A stretch of DNA of 64,000 bases. Origin: Limnohabitans sp. 2KL-27 (GTDB lineage Bacteria > Pseudomonadota > Gammaproteobacteria > Burkholderiales > Burkholderiaceae_C). Shown in pieces: positions 18,544 through 28,059 of this stretch (positions within the stretch are counted from its first letter, which is position 1; each line of letters begins with the position of its first letter). The stretch spans positions 372,853 to 436,852 of the forward strand of contig NZ_CXOP01000002.1 in the NCBI RefSeq assembly GCF_001269345.1, in the 5' to 3' direction. The position numbers were made by a program, and so were the translations under genes. The notes beneath the pieces were generated by a model that worked only from the letters and a program-made list of their open reading frames with translations, did no database searches and was not told where the DNA came from.

Positions 18544-20135
18544 TGCGCCCACACCGCTCAGGAGGGCCGCGCCTGGCCGCGCAGGCCCGGCGTGCCCTGT
18601 CGTCGCCTTGGGCGATCCACTTGGCCACCTGTTTGGGGGCGGCCGTGCTGATGCACAGCGTGTGGCATTCCGGTGGCATTTATTCACCCTGGATGGCGTG
18701 GCTGCTGGTTTTGCCCCTGACGCCGTTTTATGCCATCCACCGACAAGCCGGTGTGGTGTGGCTGTGGCTGGTCCTGCTTTTGCAGTTGGCCATGGCGGTG
18801 TCCAGTGGCCTGGGTTGGGTGCCTGCACGCGAGGTGGCCGAGCCGCCGGTGATGCCCTCACTTTTGTCGGCTGTCTGCGTCACCTGTGCGCTCATCGTGG
18901 TGCCCTGGCTGTACGACCGGCTGTACCGCCGGGCGCTGGCGCAAGGCCGCCGCCACCAGCGCGAGCTGGAGGCCAGACGCCAAGCGCTGGAGCAGGCCAC
19001 CGCCATGCGCGAGCAGTTCATGGCCACCGTCAGCCACGAACTGCGCACCACCATGAACACCATTTTGGGCTTCAATGCGCTGCTGCTGACCCGCGTGCAA
19101 GACCAGCCCGAGGCCCTGAAGGTGCTCCACCACACGCGCCAGTCGGCCGAGCACCTGATGACGGTGATCAACGACATCCTCGACCACTCGCAACTGCAAA
19201 CCGGGCAACTGGTGATCCAGGCCGAGACCTTTGAGTTGCGCCAGACCCTGGCGCACGCCTTCGAGATGTTTGAGCCGCGGGTCAAGAGCACCCAGCTCGC
19301 CTACCGTCTGGAGCTAGACCCGGATTTGCCCACCTGGGTGCACACCGATCGCCATCGGCTCATGCAGGTGCTGGTCAATTTGCTGGGCAATGCGCTGAAA
19401 TTCACCCACCAGGGCGAGGTTGTGCTGCGTGTGCAATGGGGCCCCTCGGGCGCGCTGTTTTCCGTCACCGACACCGGCATTGGCATCGCGCCCGAGCGTC
19501 AGGCGCAGATCTTCAGCCCCTTCAGCCAAGCCGGCAACGACATCCAGGCGCGCTACGGCGGCCACGGTTTGGGTTTGGCCATTTCCCAAAAACTGGCCCA
19601 GCTGATGGGGGGGGACATCGGCTTTGACAGCACGCTGGGACACGGCTCGCGGTTTTGGCTGCGCTTGCCCCTGACGGCCGTGCCCGCACCCTCGGCCTTG
19701 CCCACGCGCCCCACCGATGCGCACGGGCCAGCGCTTCAGAGCCGAGCCCGGGCCTGGCGTTTTCTGATCGCCGACGACCACGCCATCAGCCGCTTGTTGG
19801 TCAAACAGGTGCTGCAAAACGCCTGGCCCCACTGCGAGATTTTGGAGGCGCACGATGGCCAGCAAGCGCTGCAATGCCTGCGTGAGAACCCGGTGGACCT
19901 GGTGCTGATGGACATGGTCATGCCCGTGGTGGACGGCCTGGTGGCCACCCGGACGGTGCGCGAGACTTGGGGCAACCCGGCCCACAAGGTGCCGATTTTG
20001 GGCTTGACCGCCAACGTCCATCCGGTGGATTTGGACGCCTTCAGGCAATCGGGATTGAGCGCGCTCATGCTCAAACCCTTTGAGCCCGCCCAGCTGTGCG
20101 CGCAAGTGGAGCAGTTGCTGCTCGAGGCCCGCTGA
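18540..20135 (+). CDS. Hybrid sensor histidine kinase/response regulator (second of a tandem pair)
   Basis: The 531-aa protein is a paralogue of the preceding kinase, with the same order: about four membrane segments (residues about 20-135), a coiled linker, HisKA with VSHELRTTMNTILGF and His166, HATPase with DTGIGIAPERQAQIF and GGHGLGLAI, and a receiver domain with ADDHA, Asp458 in LMDMVMP, LTAN and LKPF. The H-box has Thr where nearly all have Pro (RTTMN instead of RTPMN). The start codon overlaps the stop of the first kinase (ATGATG), so the two are made together and may heterodimerise. No separate DNA-binding regulator is adjacent. Confidence 0.9.
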   Translation: MMRPHRSGGPRLAAQARRALSSPWAIHLATCLGAAVLMHSVWHSGGIYSPWMAWLLVLPLTPFYAIHRQAGVVWLWLVLLLQLAMAVSSGLGWVPAREVAEPPVMPSLLSAVCVTCALIVVPWLYDRLYRRALAQGRRHQRELEARRQALEQATAMREQFMATVSHELRTTMNTILGFNALLLTRVQDQPEALKVLHHTRQSAEHLMTVINDILDHSQLQTGQLVIQAETFELRQTLAHAFEMFEPRVKSTQLAYRLELDPDLPTWVHTDRHRLMQVLVNLLGNALKFTHQGEVVLRVQWGPSGALFSVTDTGIGIAPERQAQIFSPFSQAGNDIQARYGGHGLGLAISQKLAQLMGGDIGFDSTLGHGSRFWLRLPLTAVPAPSALPTRPTDAHGPALQSRARAWRFLIADDHAISRLLVKQVLQNAWPHCEILEAHDGQQALQCLRENPVDLVLMDMVMPVVDGLVATRTVRETWGNPAHKVPILGLTANVHPVDLDAFRQSGLSALMLKPFEPAQLCAQVEQLLLEAR

Positions 20136-20166
20136 GCGGTGCCCGGCGCTGTGGCGCCGGTCGGGT

Positions 20167-21594
20167 TCACATCGAGAAAATCTTGCCCGGATTCATGATG
20201 TTGAGCGGGTCTAGCGCCCGCTTGATGGTGCGCATCATGTCCACCGCGCCTTCGCCGGTTTCGGTGCGCAAAAAGTCCATCTTGTGCAGGCCAATGCCGT
20301 GCTCACCTGTGCAGGTTCCCCCTAAGCGCAGGGCGCGGCTGACCAGCTGCTGATTCAGGGCTTCGGCTGTTTCGCACTCTTGCGCGTTGTTGGGGTCGAT
20401 CAAATAGCCAAAGTGGAAGTTGCCGTCGCCCACGTGGCCGACCAAAAAGTAAGGCAGGCCGCTGGCATCGGTTTCGGTGATGGAGTCGAGCAAGCAGTCC
20501 GCCAAGCGGCTGATGGGTACGCAGGTGTCGGTGCTGATGGCGCGGCAGCCGGGTTTGCTCTGGATGGCCGCAAAGTAGGCGTTGTGCCGCGCAGTCCACA
20601 GGCGCGTGCGCTCTTCGGGTGTGACGGCCCACTCAAACGCGTTGCCGCCCATGTCACTGGCCAACTCCTGGACGGTTTCGGCCTGTTCTTTCACGCCCGC
20701 AGGCGAGCCGTGAAACTCCATGAGCAGCAGGGGCTCTTCGCGCAGGTTCAGCTTGGCGTAGGCATTGACCATGCGCACAGCGTTGTGATCGATCAACTCC
20801 ACGCGGGCAATGGGCACGCCCAGTTGGATGGTTTGGATCACGGTGTGCACCGCGGCCTCGATGCTCGGGAAGGAGCAAATGGCGGCCGAAATCGCTTCGG
20901 GCAAGGGGTACAGGCGCACCGTGATTTCGGTGATCACGCCCAGCGTGCCTTCGCTGCCCACCATCAGGCGGGTCAGGTCGTAACCGGCGCTCGACTTCTT
21001 GGCGCGGGTGCCGGTGCGGATGACTTCGCCCTGGGCGGTCACCACTTCCATGGCCAGCACGTTCTCGCGCATGGTGCCGTAGCGCACGGCGTTGGTGCCG
21101 CTGGCGCGCGTGGCGCTCATGCCGCCGATGGTGGCGTCTGCGCCGGGATCGATCGGGAAAAACAAGCCGGTGGACTTGATCTCTTCATTGAGCTGCTTGC
21201 GCGTCACGCCGGGCTGCACCGTCACGGTGAGGTCTTCGGCGTTGATGGCCAGCACCTTGTTCATGCGCATCAGGTCGATGCTGATGCCGCCCTGCACGGC
21301 CAGCAAATGGCCTTCGAGCGAGGAACCCACGCCAAAGGGGATGACGGGCACTTTGAACTCGGCGCACAGCCGCACCGCGTCCTGCACGTCCTGGGTGCAC
21401 TCGGCAAACACCACCGCGGCCGGTGGCGGCACGTGCGTGAAAGCCGATTCGTCGCGGCCGTGCTGCTCGCGCACCACCAAGGCGGTCGAGCAGTTGTCGC
21501 CAAAGCGGGCCTTGAGGGCCGTCAAAAAGGCTTCGGGCACGGCGCGCTGCGCGATTTCAGGGGCCAGATGGGCCGCGGGGGTGGGGGCGTTCAT
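20167..21594 (-). CDS. FAD-linked oxidase (D-lactate dehydrogenase/glycolate oxidase GlcD type)
   Basis: This 475-aa flavoprotein belongs to the VAO/PCMH family. The FAD-binding half contains PVIPFGVGSSLEGH near residue 85 and PGADATIGGM near 145. The C-terminal cap has HVGDGNFHFGYLI and ends with GTCTGEHGIGLHK and ALDPLNIMNPGKIF, diagnostic of D-lactate dehydrogenases (cytochrome) and GlcD-like 2-hydroxyacid dehydrogenases. The start MNAPTPAA at 21594 is chosen; the frame runs on upstream but overlaps the divergent gene's leader. Which 2-hydroxyacid is used cannot be told. Confidence 0.88.
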   Translation of the reverse strand: MNAPTPAAHLAPEIAQRAVPEAFLTALKARFGDNCSTALVVREQHGRDESAFTHVPPPAAVVFAECTQDVQDAVRLCAEFKVPVIPFGVGSSLEGHLLAVQGGISIDLMRMNKVLAINAEDLTVTVQPGVTRKQLNEEIKSTGLFFPIDPGADATIGGMSATRASGTNAVRYGTMRENVLAMEVVTAQGEVIRTGTRAKKSSAGYDLTRLMVGSEGTLGVITEITVRLYPLPEAISAAICSFPSIEAAVHTVIQTIQLGVPIARVELIDHNAVRMVNAYAKLNLREEPLLLMEFHGSPAGVKEQAETVQELASDMGGNAFEWAVTPEERTRLWTARHNAYFAAIQSKPGCRAISTDTCVPISRLADCLLDSITETDASGLPYFLVGHVGDGNFHFGYLIDPNNAQECETAEALNQQLVSRALRLGGTCTGEHGIGLHKMDFLRTETGEGAVDMMRTIKRALDPLNIMNPGKIFSM

Positions 21595-21794
21595 GGGGGT
21601 CTCCAGTGGTGGCGGGCCAGACCCGCCAGACATGCGAAAACGCAGTTTACGCCGCAAATCCCGGTCTTGCTGTCCACTGTCAGACAGGCTGCAGCCAGTT
21701 GGCCGACAATCGAGCCTTTCTGCAGGTGCCCACTTTTGTGGGCGATGATGGCAAAACCTGCACGCTTGAGCGAACAAAAACAGAGAGCAAGACC

Positions 21795-22361
21795 ATGGGC
21801 AACCGACTCACACAAATCGCCACCCGCACCGGTGACAACGGCACCACCGGACTGGGCAACAACCAGCGCGTTTCCAAAAACAGCCTGCGCGTGCATGCCA
21901 TGGGCGAGGTGGACGAACTGAACTCGCACATCGGTTTGCTCTTGTGCGAAGCCATGCCCACCGATGTGCGCGAGGTGCTGGTCGAGGTGCAGCACCAGCT
22001 GTTCAATTTGGGCGGCGAGTTGTCGATTCCTGGTTTTGAATTGCTCAAGGAGGAGGCCGTGGCGGCACTCGACGAGGCGCTGGAACGCTACAACGCCCAA
22101 CTGCCCAAACTCGAAGAGTTCATCTTGCCCGCCGGCACACGGGGCGCGTCGCAAGCCCATGTGTGCCGCACCGTGGCCCGCCGCGCCGAACGCGCTTGCG
22201 TGGCCTTGGGCAACGAAGAGGCCATCAATGAAACCCCGCGTCAATACCTCAATCGCCTGTCGGATTTGATGTTTGTGCTGGCCCGCGTGCTCAATCGCAT
22301 GAACGGGGGCGATGACGTGTATTGGAAGAGTGCGCGCATGAACAAAGACACGGCGGCCTGA
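21795..22361 (+). CDS. Cob(I)yrinic acid a,c-diamide adenosyltransferase, PduO type
   Basis: The 188-aa enzyme transfers the adenosyl group of ATP to cob(I)alamin. It opens with the ATP-binding motif TRTGDNGTTGLGNN (residues about 10-23; the P-loop-like segment of PduO ATRs), has the AMGEVDELNSHIG block, and AHVCRTVARRAERACVAL with the conserved RRAER. Start ATG at 21795. It is divergent from the FAD oxidase gene. It implies that the cell uses or salvages adenosylcobalamin; other cobalamin genes are not in the window. Confidence 0.93.
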   Translation: MGNRLTQIATRTGDNGTTGLGNNQRVSKNSLRVHAMGEVDELNSHIGLLLCEAMPTDVREVLVEVQHQLFNLGGELSIPGFELLKEEAVAALDEALERYNAQLPKLEEFILPAGTRGASQAHVCRTVARRAERACVALGNEEAINETPRQYLNRLSDLMFVLARVLNRMNGGDDVYWKSARMNKDTAA

Positions 22362-22371
22362 CATCGTGCGC

Positions 22372-22707
22372 ATGCCATGGCGTGCTGTGGGATGGGCGAC
22401 GCTCAGTTGGGTCGCGCTTTGCCCTGCCGTGGCCGCGCCGTCTTCTGTGGTTTTGAGTTGCGCCGTGGCCTACCTGCCGCAGCGCAGCACCTGGGTGCGC
22501 GAGGTGCGCATCGATTGGGACAAACAAACTATTCGCCGTTTGCGCATCGACGGCGTGGAGCCTTATGGCTTTTCGCTCTGGTCGGGTGGCGTGATGACGG
22601 CGATCGACAACGAGCGCATACAGATCGATCTGGTGGGGCGTCAGTGGCAAAGTGATTTTCGGGGCCAGGCCACGGGGCAGGGCCGCTGCGAAACCTTGCC
22701 CGGCTAA
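22372..22707 (+). CDS. Small exported hypothetical protein
   Basis: The 111-aa product has a Sec-type signal (MPWRAVGWATLSWVALCPAVAA) and a short mature domain rich in beta strand, with two cysteines in the mature region that could form a disulfide (Cys of VLSCAVA and of GRCETLPG). It follows the adenosyltransferase by 10 bases and is probably co-transcribed. A GTG two codons earlier (22366) is an alternative start. I do not recognise the family. Confidence 0.65.
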   Translation: MPWRAVGWATLSWVALCPAVAAPSSVVLSCAVAYLPQRSTWVREVRIDWDKQTIRRLRIDGVEPYGFSLWSGGVMTAIDNERIQIDLVGRQWQSDFRGQATGQGRCETLPG

Positions 22708-22791
22708 GTCCGGCCGTTGCTGTCACCTACGCGCATGTTTCAGGGTTGTTGCGCGTGACAGCGGTGCATGGCCACTGATACGCTGTAAACC

Positions 22792-24888
22792 ATGAACCAT
22801 GTGACACCACCCCACCCTGCAGCGCCTCAGCTCCCCCAAATTCGGCTGTACCAAAACTGGCTGCGCGATGAGCGCGGGCTGAGTTTTGCCAACTACAACG
22901 ACCTTTGGCTTTGGTCGGTGACCGAGCTCGATGCGTTCTGGCAAAGCATCTGGGATTATTTTGATCTGCGCTCGCCCACGCCACACACCGCTGTGCTGGC
23001 CCACAATGTCATGCCCGGCGCCAAGTGGTTCCCCGGAGCCCAGACCAACTACGCGCACCAGGTGCTGCGGCATGCGCAGCCTGCGCACGAGGCCGGTTTT
23101 TTGGCCGTCATCAGCCACAACGAAAAAGGCCTGCGACGCGAGTTGACTTGGCCCGAGTTGCGCCGCCAGGTGGCCGCCATGGCGCTGCACCTGCAAGCGC
23201 AAGGTGTGCAGCCCGGTGACCGGGTGGCAGCGTATTTGCCCAACATCCCCGAGGCCATGGTGGCGTTTTTGGCCACCGCCAGTGTGGGTGGGGTGTGGAG
23301 CATTTGCGCGCCCGACATGGGCACCAACGCGGTGCTCGACCGTTTCAAACAGATCGAGCCCAAGGTGCTGATCGCCGTGGATGGTGTCAGCTATGGCGGG
23401 CGCGACTTTGACCGCATGGCCGTGGTGCAGGAGCTGCGCGACGCGCTGCCCAGCGTGCAGCACGTCATCGTTCACGAGAATTTGGGCACCCTTGATCTGG
23501 CCAGTTGCGACGTGGCCGCCAGCGTGCAAATGTCCGCCATCACCGCGCGAGACGATGCCCAGGTGCAGGCCTTCGAGCCGCTGTGGCTGCCCTTTGACCA
23601 CCCGCTGTGGATTGTTTACTCAAGCGGCACCACCGGTTTGCCCAAGCCCATCGTGCACGGCCACGGCGGCACCGTGATCGTGGCCTTGGCCAACAAAATC
23701 TTGCACAACGACGTGGGCTGCAGCTACCACCCCAACAGCTTTGGCGAACGCTTTCATTGGTACAGCTCCACCGGCTGGGTCATGTGGAATGCGCAAGTGG
23801 CGGGCCTGCTCAACGGCGTGACCTGCGTGATCTACGACGGCAACCCCGGCGGCAGCAAAGACAACCCGGACTGGGGCATTTTGTGGCGCATGGCCGCCGA
23901 AGAAAACGTCACCTTCTTCGGTGCGGGCGCCGCCTTTTTTGCCAACTGCCAAAAGGTGGGGGTTGATATCTCGCGTTGCGGCGACTTGTCGGGGGTTCGT
24001 GCGCTGGGCACCACCGGTTCGCCCCTGTCGGCCGATACCCAAATCTGGGGGGTGGAGCAGTTCAAGGCCATCGGCACCGACATTTGGTGGTGCAACCTTT
24101 CGGGCGGCACCGACTTCGCGGGCGCTTTTGTCGGCGGGCATCGCGAGCTGCTGCAGGAGCCGGGCGTGATGCAGTGCCGCATGCTGGGCGCGGCGGTCGA
24201 ATCGTGGAACGAAGCGGGCGAGCCCGTCAAAGGCGAAGTGGGCGAGCTGGTGTGCACCCAGCCCATCCCGTCCATGCCGCTGTTCTTTTGGGGCGACCAG
24301 GACAACGCCCGCTACCTAGCCAGCTATTTTGAGATGTACCCCGCCGGCCACGGCCGCATACCTGGCGGCGGCAACGGCCCCGCCAGCATGGGCGGCGTCT
24401 GGCGCCACGGCGACTGGCTGCGCATCGGCAACGCCCAAGGCGAGGGCGAAGGCTGCGTGATCTTTGGCCGCAGCGACGCCACCATCAACCGCCACGGCCT
24501 GCGCATGGGCACCAGCGAGCTCTACAGCGCGGTTGAAGCGCTGTCCGAGGTGACGGACTCGATGGTGGTGGACCTGGAGTACCTGGGCAAAGAAAGTTAT
24601 ATGCCGCTTTTCGTGGTGTTGCGCCCGGGCACCACGCTCGACGACGCGCTCAAGGCCAAGCTCAACAACGCCATCAAGGTGGCGCTCAGCCCGCGCTTCA
24701 TTCCGAACGACATCTTCCAGGTCGCCGAGATCCCGCGCACCTTGTCGGGCAAAAAGCAGGAGCTGCCGATCAAGAAACTGATGCTGGGTCAGCCGCTGGA
24801 AAAAGTGGTCAACAAAGACGCCATGGCCAATCCGGGGTGTCTGGACTGGTATGTGGATCTGGCCCAGCGGCATTTGGCCAAGTTGTGA
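22792..24888 (+). CDS. Acetoacetate-CoA ligase (acetoacetyl-CoA synthetase)
   Basis: The 698-aa protein is an ATP-dependent acyl-CoA synthetase that activates acetoacetate, linking ketone-body or PHB-derived acetoacetate to acetyl-CoA metabolism. It has the ANL-superfamily AMP-binding motif YSSGTTGLPKPIVHGHGG (residues about 280-297), the N-terminal WFPGAQTNYA block typical of acetoacetyl/acetyl-CoA synthetases, the hinge DATINRHGLRMGTSELY, and a C-terminal GKKQELPIKKLM with the catalytic Lys. A decayed copy of its C-terminal region lies 3.2 kb downstream at 28060-28245. Confidence 0.92.
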   Translation: MNHVTPPHPAAPQLPQIRLYQNWLRDERGLSFANYNDLWLWSVTELDAFWQSIWDYFDLRSPTPHTAVLAHNVMPGAKWFPGAQTNYAHQVLRHAQPAHEAGFLAVISHNEKGLRRELTWPELRRQVAAMALHLQAQGVQPGDRVAAYLPNIPEAMVAFLATASVGGVWSICAPDMGTNAVLDRFKQIEPKVLIAVDGVSYGGRDFDRMAVVQELRDALPSVQHVIVHENLGTLDLASCDVAASVQMSAITARDDAQVQAFEPLWLPFDHPLWIVYSSGTTGLPKPIVHGHGGTVIVALANKILHNDVGCSYHPNSFGERFHWYSSTGWVMWNAQVAGLLNGVTCVIYDGNPGGSKDNPDWGILWRMAAEENVTFFGAGAAFFANCQKVGVDISRCGDLSGVRALGTTGSPLSADTQIWGVEQFKAIGTDIWWCNLSGGTDFAGAFVGGHRELLQEPGVMQCRMLGAAVESWNEAGEPVKGEVGELVCTQPIPSMPLFFWGDQDNARYLASYFEMYPAGHGRIPGGGNGPASMGGVWRHGDWLRIGNAQGEGEGCVIFGRSDATINRHGLRMGTSELYSAVEALSEVTDSMVVDLEYLGKESYMPLFVVLRPGTTLDDALKAKLNNAIKVALSPRFIPNDIFQVAEIPRTLSGKKQELPIKKLMLGQPLEKVVNKDAMANPGCLDWYVDLAQRHLAKL

Positions 24889-24909
24889 AACAGCTGAGCT
24901 GGCGGTTAC

Positions 24910-26226
24910 TTAAAACCTCAACACAAATAAAGTGATGGACGGAAAGGCCACCAGCAAGGCTGTGCGCAAGAGGTCGCTCAGCACAAAGGGCATGATGGCG
25001 CGGTAAGTCTGGGTGATGGGCGTGTCGCGAGCGAGCGAGTTGATGACGAACAGGTTCATGCCTACTGGGGGCGTGATCAAGCCGACTTCCACCACGATCA
25101 GCACCAAGATACCGAACCAGATGGCCAGTTCATCGGGGGGCAGGCCAAAGTCCAAGGCCGAGACGATCGGAAAGAACACTGGAATCGTCAGCAAGATCAT
25201 GGACAGCGAGTCCATGAAGCAACCCAAAATCACGTAGAGCACCAAAATTGCCGTCATCACCAGCAAGGGGCTGACTCCCCAAGAGGCCACGGCCGCTGCG
25301 GCTTCTTGGGGCAATTGCGACAAGGCCAAAAAGGTGTTGTAGACGCCTGCGCCCAGCACGATCATGAAAATCATGGCCGTGGCCACGGCGGTGCCCAGCA
25401 AGGCCCCGCCCAGCGTTTTGCGGTTCAGGCCGCCATTGAGCCAGGCTGCTACGCCTGTGCCGAAAGCGCCCACAGCCGCACCCTCTGTGGGCGTGAAAAT
25501 GCCGCCATAAATACCGCCGACCACCAGCAAGAAAATCAGCACCACAGGCCAAACGCGGGCGGTCGCTTGCAGGCGCTCTTTCATGGGTGCTGGCGGCAGT
25601 GTGCCCATGTCTTGCGGGCGCACCCGGGCATAAATGGCGATCACGATCACATAGCCCACTGCAGCCAGAATGCCGGGAACGAAGGCTGCCAAAAAGAGCT
25701 TGGCGATGTTCTGTTCCGTCAAGATGGCGTAGATGACCAGCACCACGGAGGGGGGGATCAAGATGCCCAGCGTGCCACCAGCGGCCAGACAGGCCGTGGA
25801 GATGCCGCCCGCATAACCGGCTCGCTTGAGCTCAGGCAGGGCCACCTGACCCATGGTCGCGGCGGTGGCCAAAGATGAGCCGCAAATCGACCCGAAACCC
25901 GCACAGGCACCAATAGCAGCCATGGCCACACCGCCTTTGCGGTGCCCAACCCAGACTTCAGCAGCCTTGAACAAGGCCTTGGACAGACCCCCCAAAGCAG
26001 CAAACTGACCCATCAGTAAAAACAATGGAATGACCGACAGCGAGTAGCTGGAAAAGGTGCTGTAGGTAACCTGCTTGAGCTGGTTAACGATGGGCGTGAT
26101 GTTCCCAAAAATGAAGTAAGCCCCGCCTAAGCCGCACAGCATCATCGACAAGCCGATCGGGATGCGCACAAAAATCAACAGCAGCAAAACCGGGAACGAC
26201 CACAGCGCCAGTTCAATCGTGTTCAT
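24910..26226 (-). CDS. TRAP transporter large permease (DctM family)
   Basis: The 438-aa membrane protein has about 12 hydrophobic segments and the DctM signatures GLSMMLCGLGGAYF near the N-terminus, GACAGFGSICGSSLATAATMG, and GGTLGILIPPS. It is the large subunit of a sodium-driven tripartite (TRAP) importer, with the small subunit and periplasmic receptor encoded upstream on the same strand. The start MNTIELAL at 26226 is preferred over the longer frame. The substrate is unknown; the family takes up C4-dicarboxylates, other carboxylic acids and related compounds. Confidence 0.92.
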   Translation of the reverse strand: MNTIELALWSFPVLLLLIFVRIPIGLSMMLCGLGGAYFIFGNITPIVNQLKQVTYSTFSSYSLSVIPLFLLMGQFAALGGLSKALFKAAEVWVGHRKGGVAMAAIGACAGFGSICGSSLATAATMGQVALPELKRAGYAGGISTACLAAGGTLGILIPPSVVLVIYAILTEQNIAKLFLAAFVPGILAAVGYVIVIAIYARVRPQDMGTLPPAPMKERLQATARVWPVVLIFLLVVGGIYGGIFTPTEGAAVGAFGTGVAAWLNGGLNRKTLGGALLGTAVATAMIFMIVLGAGVYNTFLALSQLPQEAAAAVASWGVSPLLVMTAILVLYVILGCFMDSLSMILLTIPVFFPIVSALDFGLPPDELAIWFGILVLIVVEVGLITPPVGMNLFVINSLARDTPITQTYRAIMPFVLSDLLRTALLVAFPSITLFVLRF

Positions 26227-26249
26227 GAGCAAAACCCCCCTGCTTGGTA

Positions 26250-26771
26250 TCAATGGCCGATGGGGCCGGAAACATGCAGGCTTTCATCGGGCTTGGCCAG
26301 CCCCAGCTGCATCAGGATATGGCCCAAATAAGTAACGCAGCCCAGCACCGCACCCAGCAGGCACAAAGCAAAACCCCACCACAGGGGCATTTGCAAGATG
26401 AAGGTGGTTTCCTGGTTGGCGTATTTGTCCACCAGACCGGCCCACAAACGCCATGTCAGCAGCAGCCATACCGCCAGCATCAGCACATCACTGAGCAAGC
26501 GGATGAAGCGTTGCAGCCCGGCAGACATGTGTGAATACAGCAAGTCCACGGTGGCGTGCCCACCTTGCAGGTAGCACCAGGGCATGAAAAAGAAAATGGC
26601 CACGCCCACCCCCACTTCCACCAGCTCATAGTCGCCGGGCACAGGGCCCAGGCCCACGCCACTGAAACTGCGCCCGATCACGCTGATCACCACCAGCAGC
26701 GTCAGCATTGTCAGCAACACACCGCCTGTCAAGGCGCTCCAGCGGGCCATATGGTGAATGAAGGTCATCAT
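26250..26771 (-). CDS. TRAP transporter small permease (DctQ family)
   Basis: The 173-aa protein has four hydrophobic segments in the DctQ pattern (GVLLTMLTLLVVISVIGRSF near residue 20, then VGVGVAIFFFMPWCYLQGGH near 55). A GGAAGA ribosome-binding site precedes a double ATG (26771 or 26768). It lies 23 bases before dctM and downstream of the receptor gene, from which it is separated by a terminator-like hairpin. Confidence 0.88.
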   Translation of the reverse strand: MMTFIHHMARWSALTGGVLLTMLTLLVVISVIGRSFSGVGLGPVPGDYELVEVGVGVAIFFFMPWCYLQGGHATVDLLYSHMSAGLQRFIRLLSDVLMLAVWLLLTWRLWAGLVDKYANQETTFILQMPLWWGFALCLLGAVLGCVTYLGHILMQLGLAKPDESLHVSGPIGH

Positions 26772-26814
26772 GGACAAAGTCTTCCGAATGCATGGGGGGG
26801 GCCCCACAGTGGAC

Positions 26815-26842
26815 AGAAAAAACCCGCCGACCAGCGGCGGGT
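26815..26842 (-). terminator. Intra-operon terminator between TRAP receptor and permeases
   Basis: Reading on the minus strand, an 8-bp GC stem (26835-26842 with 26822-26829) is followed by six T. It lies directly after the receptor gene and before the small permease, so it should lower permease expression relative to the receptor. Confidence 0.8.
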
Positions 26843-26872
26843 GCAATCCGTGCCAAAAGGCACAGCACTTAG

Positions 26873-27904
26873 TTACTTGCTGTGCTTAGCGATCAGCTCA
26901 CGGGCCTCGGACAACAACTTTTTGCCATCAATGCCCTTGGCGCTGACTTCCTTGACCCAGTCATCGGCCACCACGCTGGCCGTACGACGCCAGCGTTGGG
27001 TCTCGGCCGCGTCCAGAGCCACAATGTTGTTGCCCGCTTTTTCGGCAATGGCACGACCGGCCTTGTCGCCTTCGTCCATGGCGCGGCCAAAGAAAGCTGC
27101 GGTCTCCAGGCCCGAGTTCTTGTCAATCACCTGCTTCAAGTCTGCAGGCAGTTTGTCGTAGGAAGCCTTGTTCATCGACACCGCAAATGTCGAGTTGTAC
27201 AAGCCGTTGGGGCCGTAGAAGGTGGTGTGGTTCTTCACCAATTCATGCACTTTCAGCGAAGGTGCCACTTCCCAAGGGATGGTGGTACCTTGGATCACGC
27301 CCTTGGACAAAGCCTCGGTTACGGCCGGCACCGGCATGCCCACTGGGGTTGCACCCAGTTTGGTCAGCATGTTGTTGATGATGCGCGAGCCGCCGCGGAT
27401 CTTCATGCCTTGCAGACTCTCCAGCCCGGTTACGGGGGTCTTGGTGTGGAACAGGCCGGGGCCGTGGGTGTGAACAGCAATCAGTTTCACGTCCTTGAAC
27501 TCTTCGGGCGCATTCTTCTGCACGTATTCCCACAGGGCCTTGGATGAGGCTTCACCTGTGGTGGTCAGGAAAGGCACTTCAAACACTTCGGTCTTGGGAA
27601 AGCGGCCAGGGGTGTAACCCAGGACTGTCCAGGTGATGTCGACAACGCCGTCTTTGGCCTGGTCAAACAACTGGGGCGGCGTACCGCCGAGCTGCATGGT
27701 GTTGAAAATCTGCACCTTGATGCGACCACCGGATTCGGCTTCGACCTTTTTGGCCCAGGGCACGATGGCCTTGGCCGGGATGGTGGCCTGCGGCGGCAGC
27801 ATCTGGTGAAAGCGCAAAGTGACGTTTTGGGCCTGTGCGGCACCGGCAAACGCCGTAGCGCCCAAAATGGCCAACACGGCACGTCGAGGGGTCAGCTGAA
27901 ACAT
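26873..27904 (-). CDS. TRAP transporter substrate-binding protein (DctP family)
   Basis: The 343-aa periplasmic receptor begins with a signal peptide (MFQLTPRRAVLAILGATAFAGAAQA). The mature domain has the DctP fold markers: LRFHQMLPPQATIP at the start, and LQGMKIRGGSRIINNML, with the arginine that usually binds the ligand carboxylate, near residue 170. Start at 27904 removes an improbable N-terminal extension. It is the first gene of the TRAP operon. The ligand is unknown. Confidence 0.92.
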   Translation of the reverse strand: MFQLTPRRAVLAILGATAFAGAAQAQNVTLRFHQMLPPQATIPAKAIVPWAKKVEAESGGRIKVQIFNTMQLGGTPPQLFDQAKDGVVDITWTVLGYTPGRFPKTEVFEVPFLTTTGEASSKALWEYVQKNAPEEFKDVKLIAVHTHGPGLFHTKTPVTGLESLQGMKIRGGSRIINNMLTKLGATPVGMPVPAVTEALSKGVIQGTTIPWEVAPSLKVHELVKNHTTFYGPNGLYNSTFAVSMNKASYDKLPADLKQVIDKNSGLETAAFFGRAMDEGDKAGRAIAEKAGNNIVALDAAETQRWRRTASVVADDWVKEVSAKGIDGKKLLSEARELIAKHSK

Positions 27905-28059
27905 GGGTTGCTCCTGATTATGTTTTATAAACAAATGACAAGTTCTGATGCTACCCAAATCGGGTGCAATGCCTATCAGGGTTTTACCTTGATGGCGTCA
28001 ACAATTTTCTCCAAACACCCCCAAGTGTTTGCCTTGAAGTGCCAAGCCACCTGCTCATA

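Noticed and set aside
20380..21921. 513-codon frame opposite the FAD oxidase gene
   Set aside because: Antisense shadow; the overlapping FAD oxidase has full family motifs.
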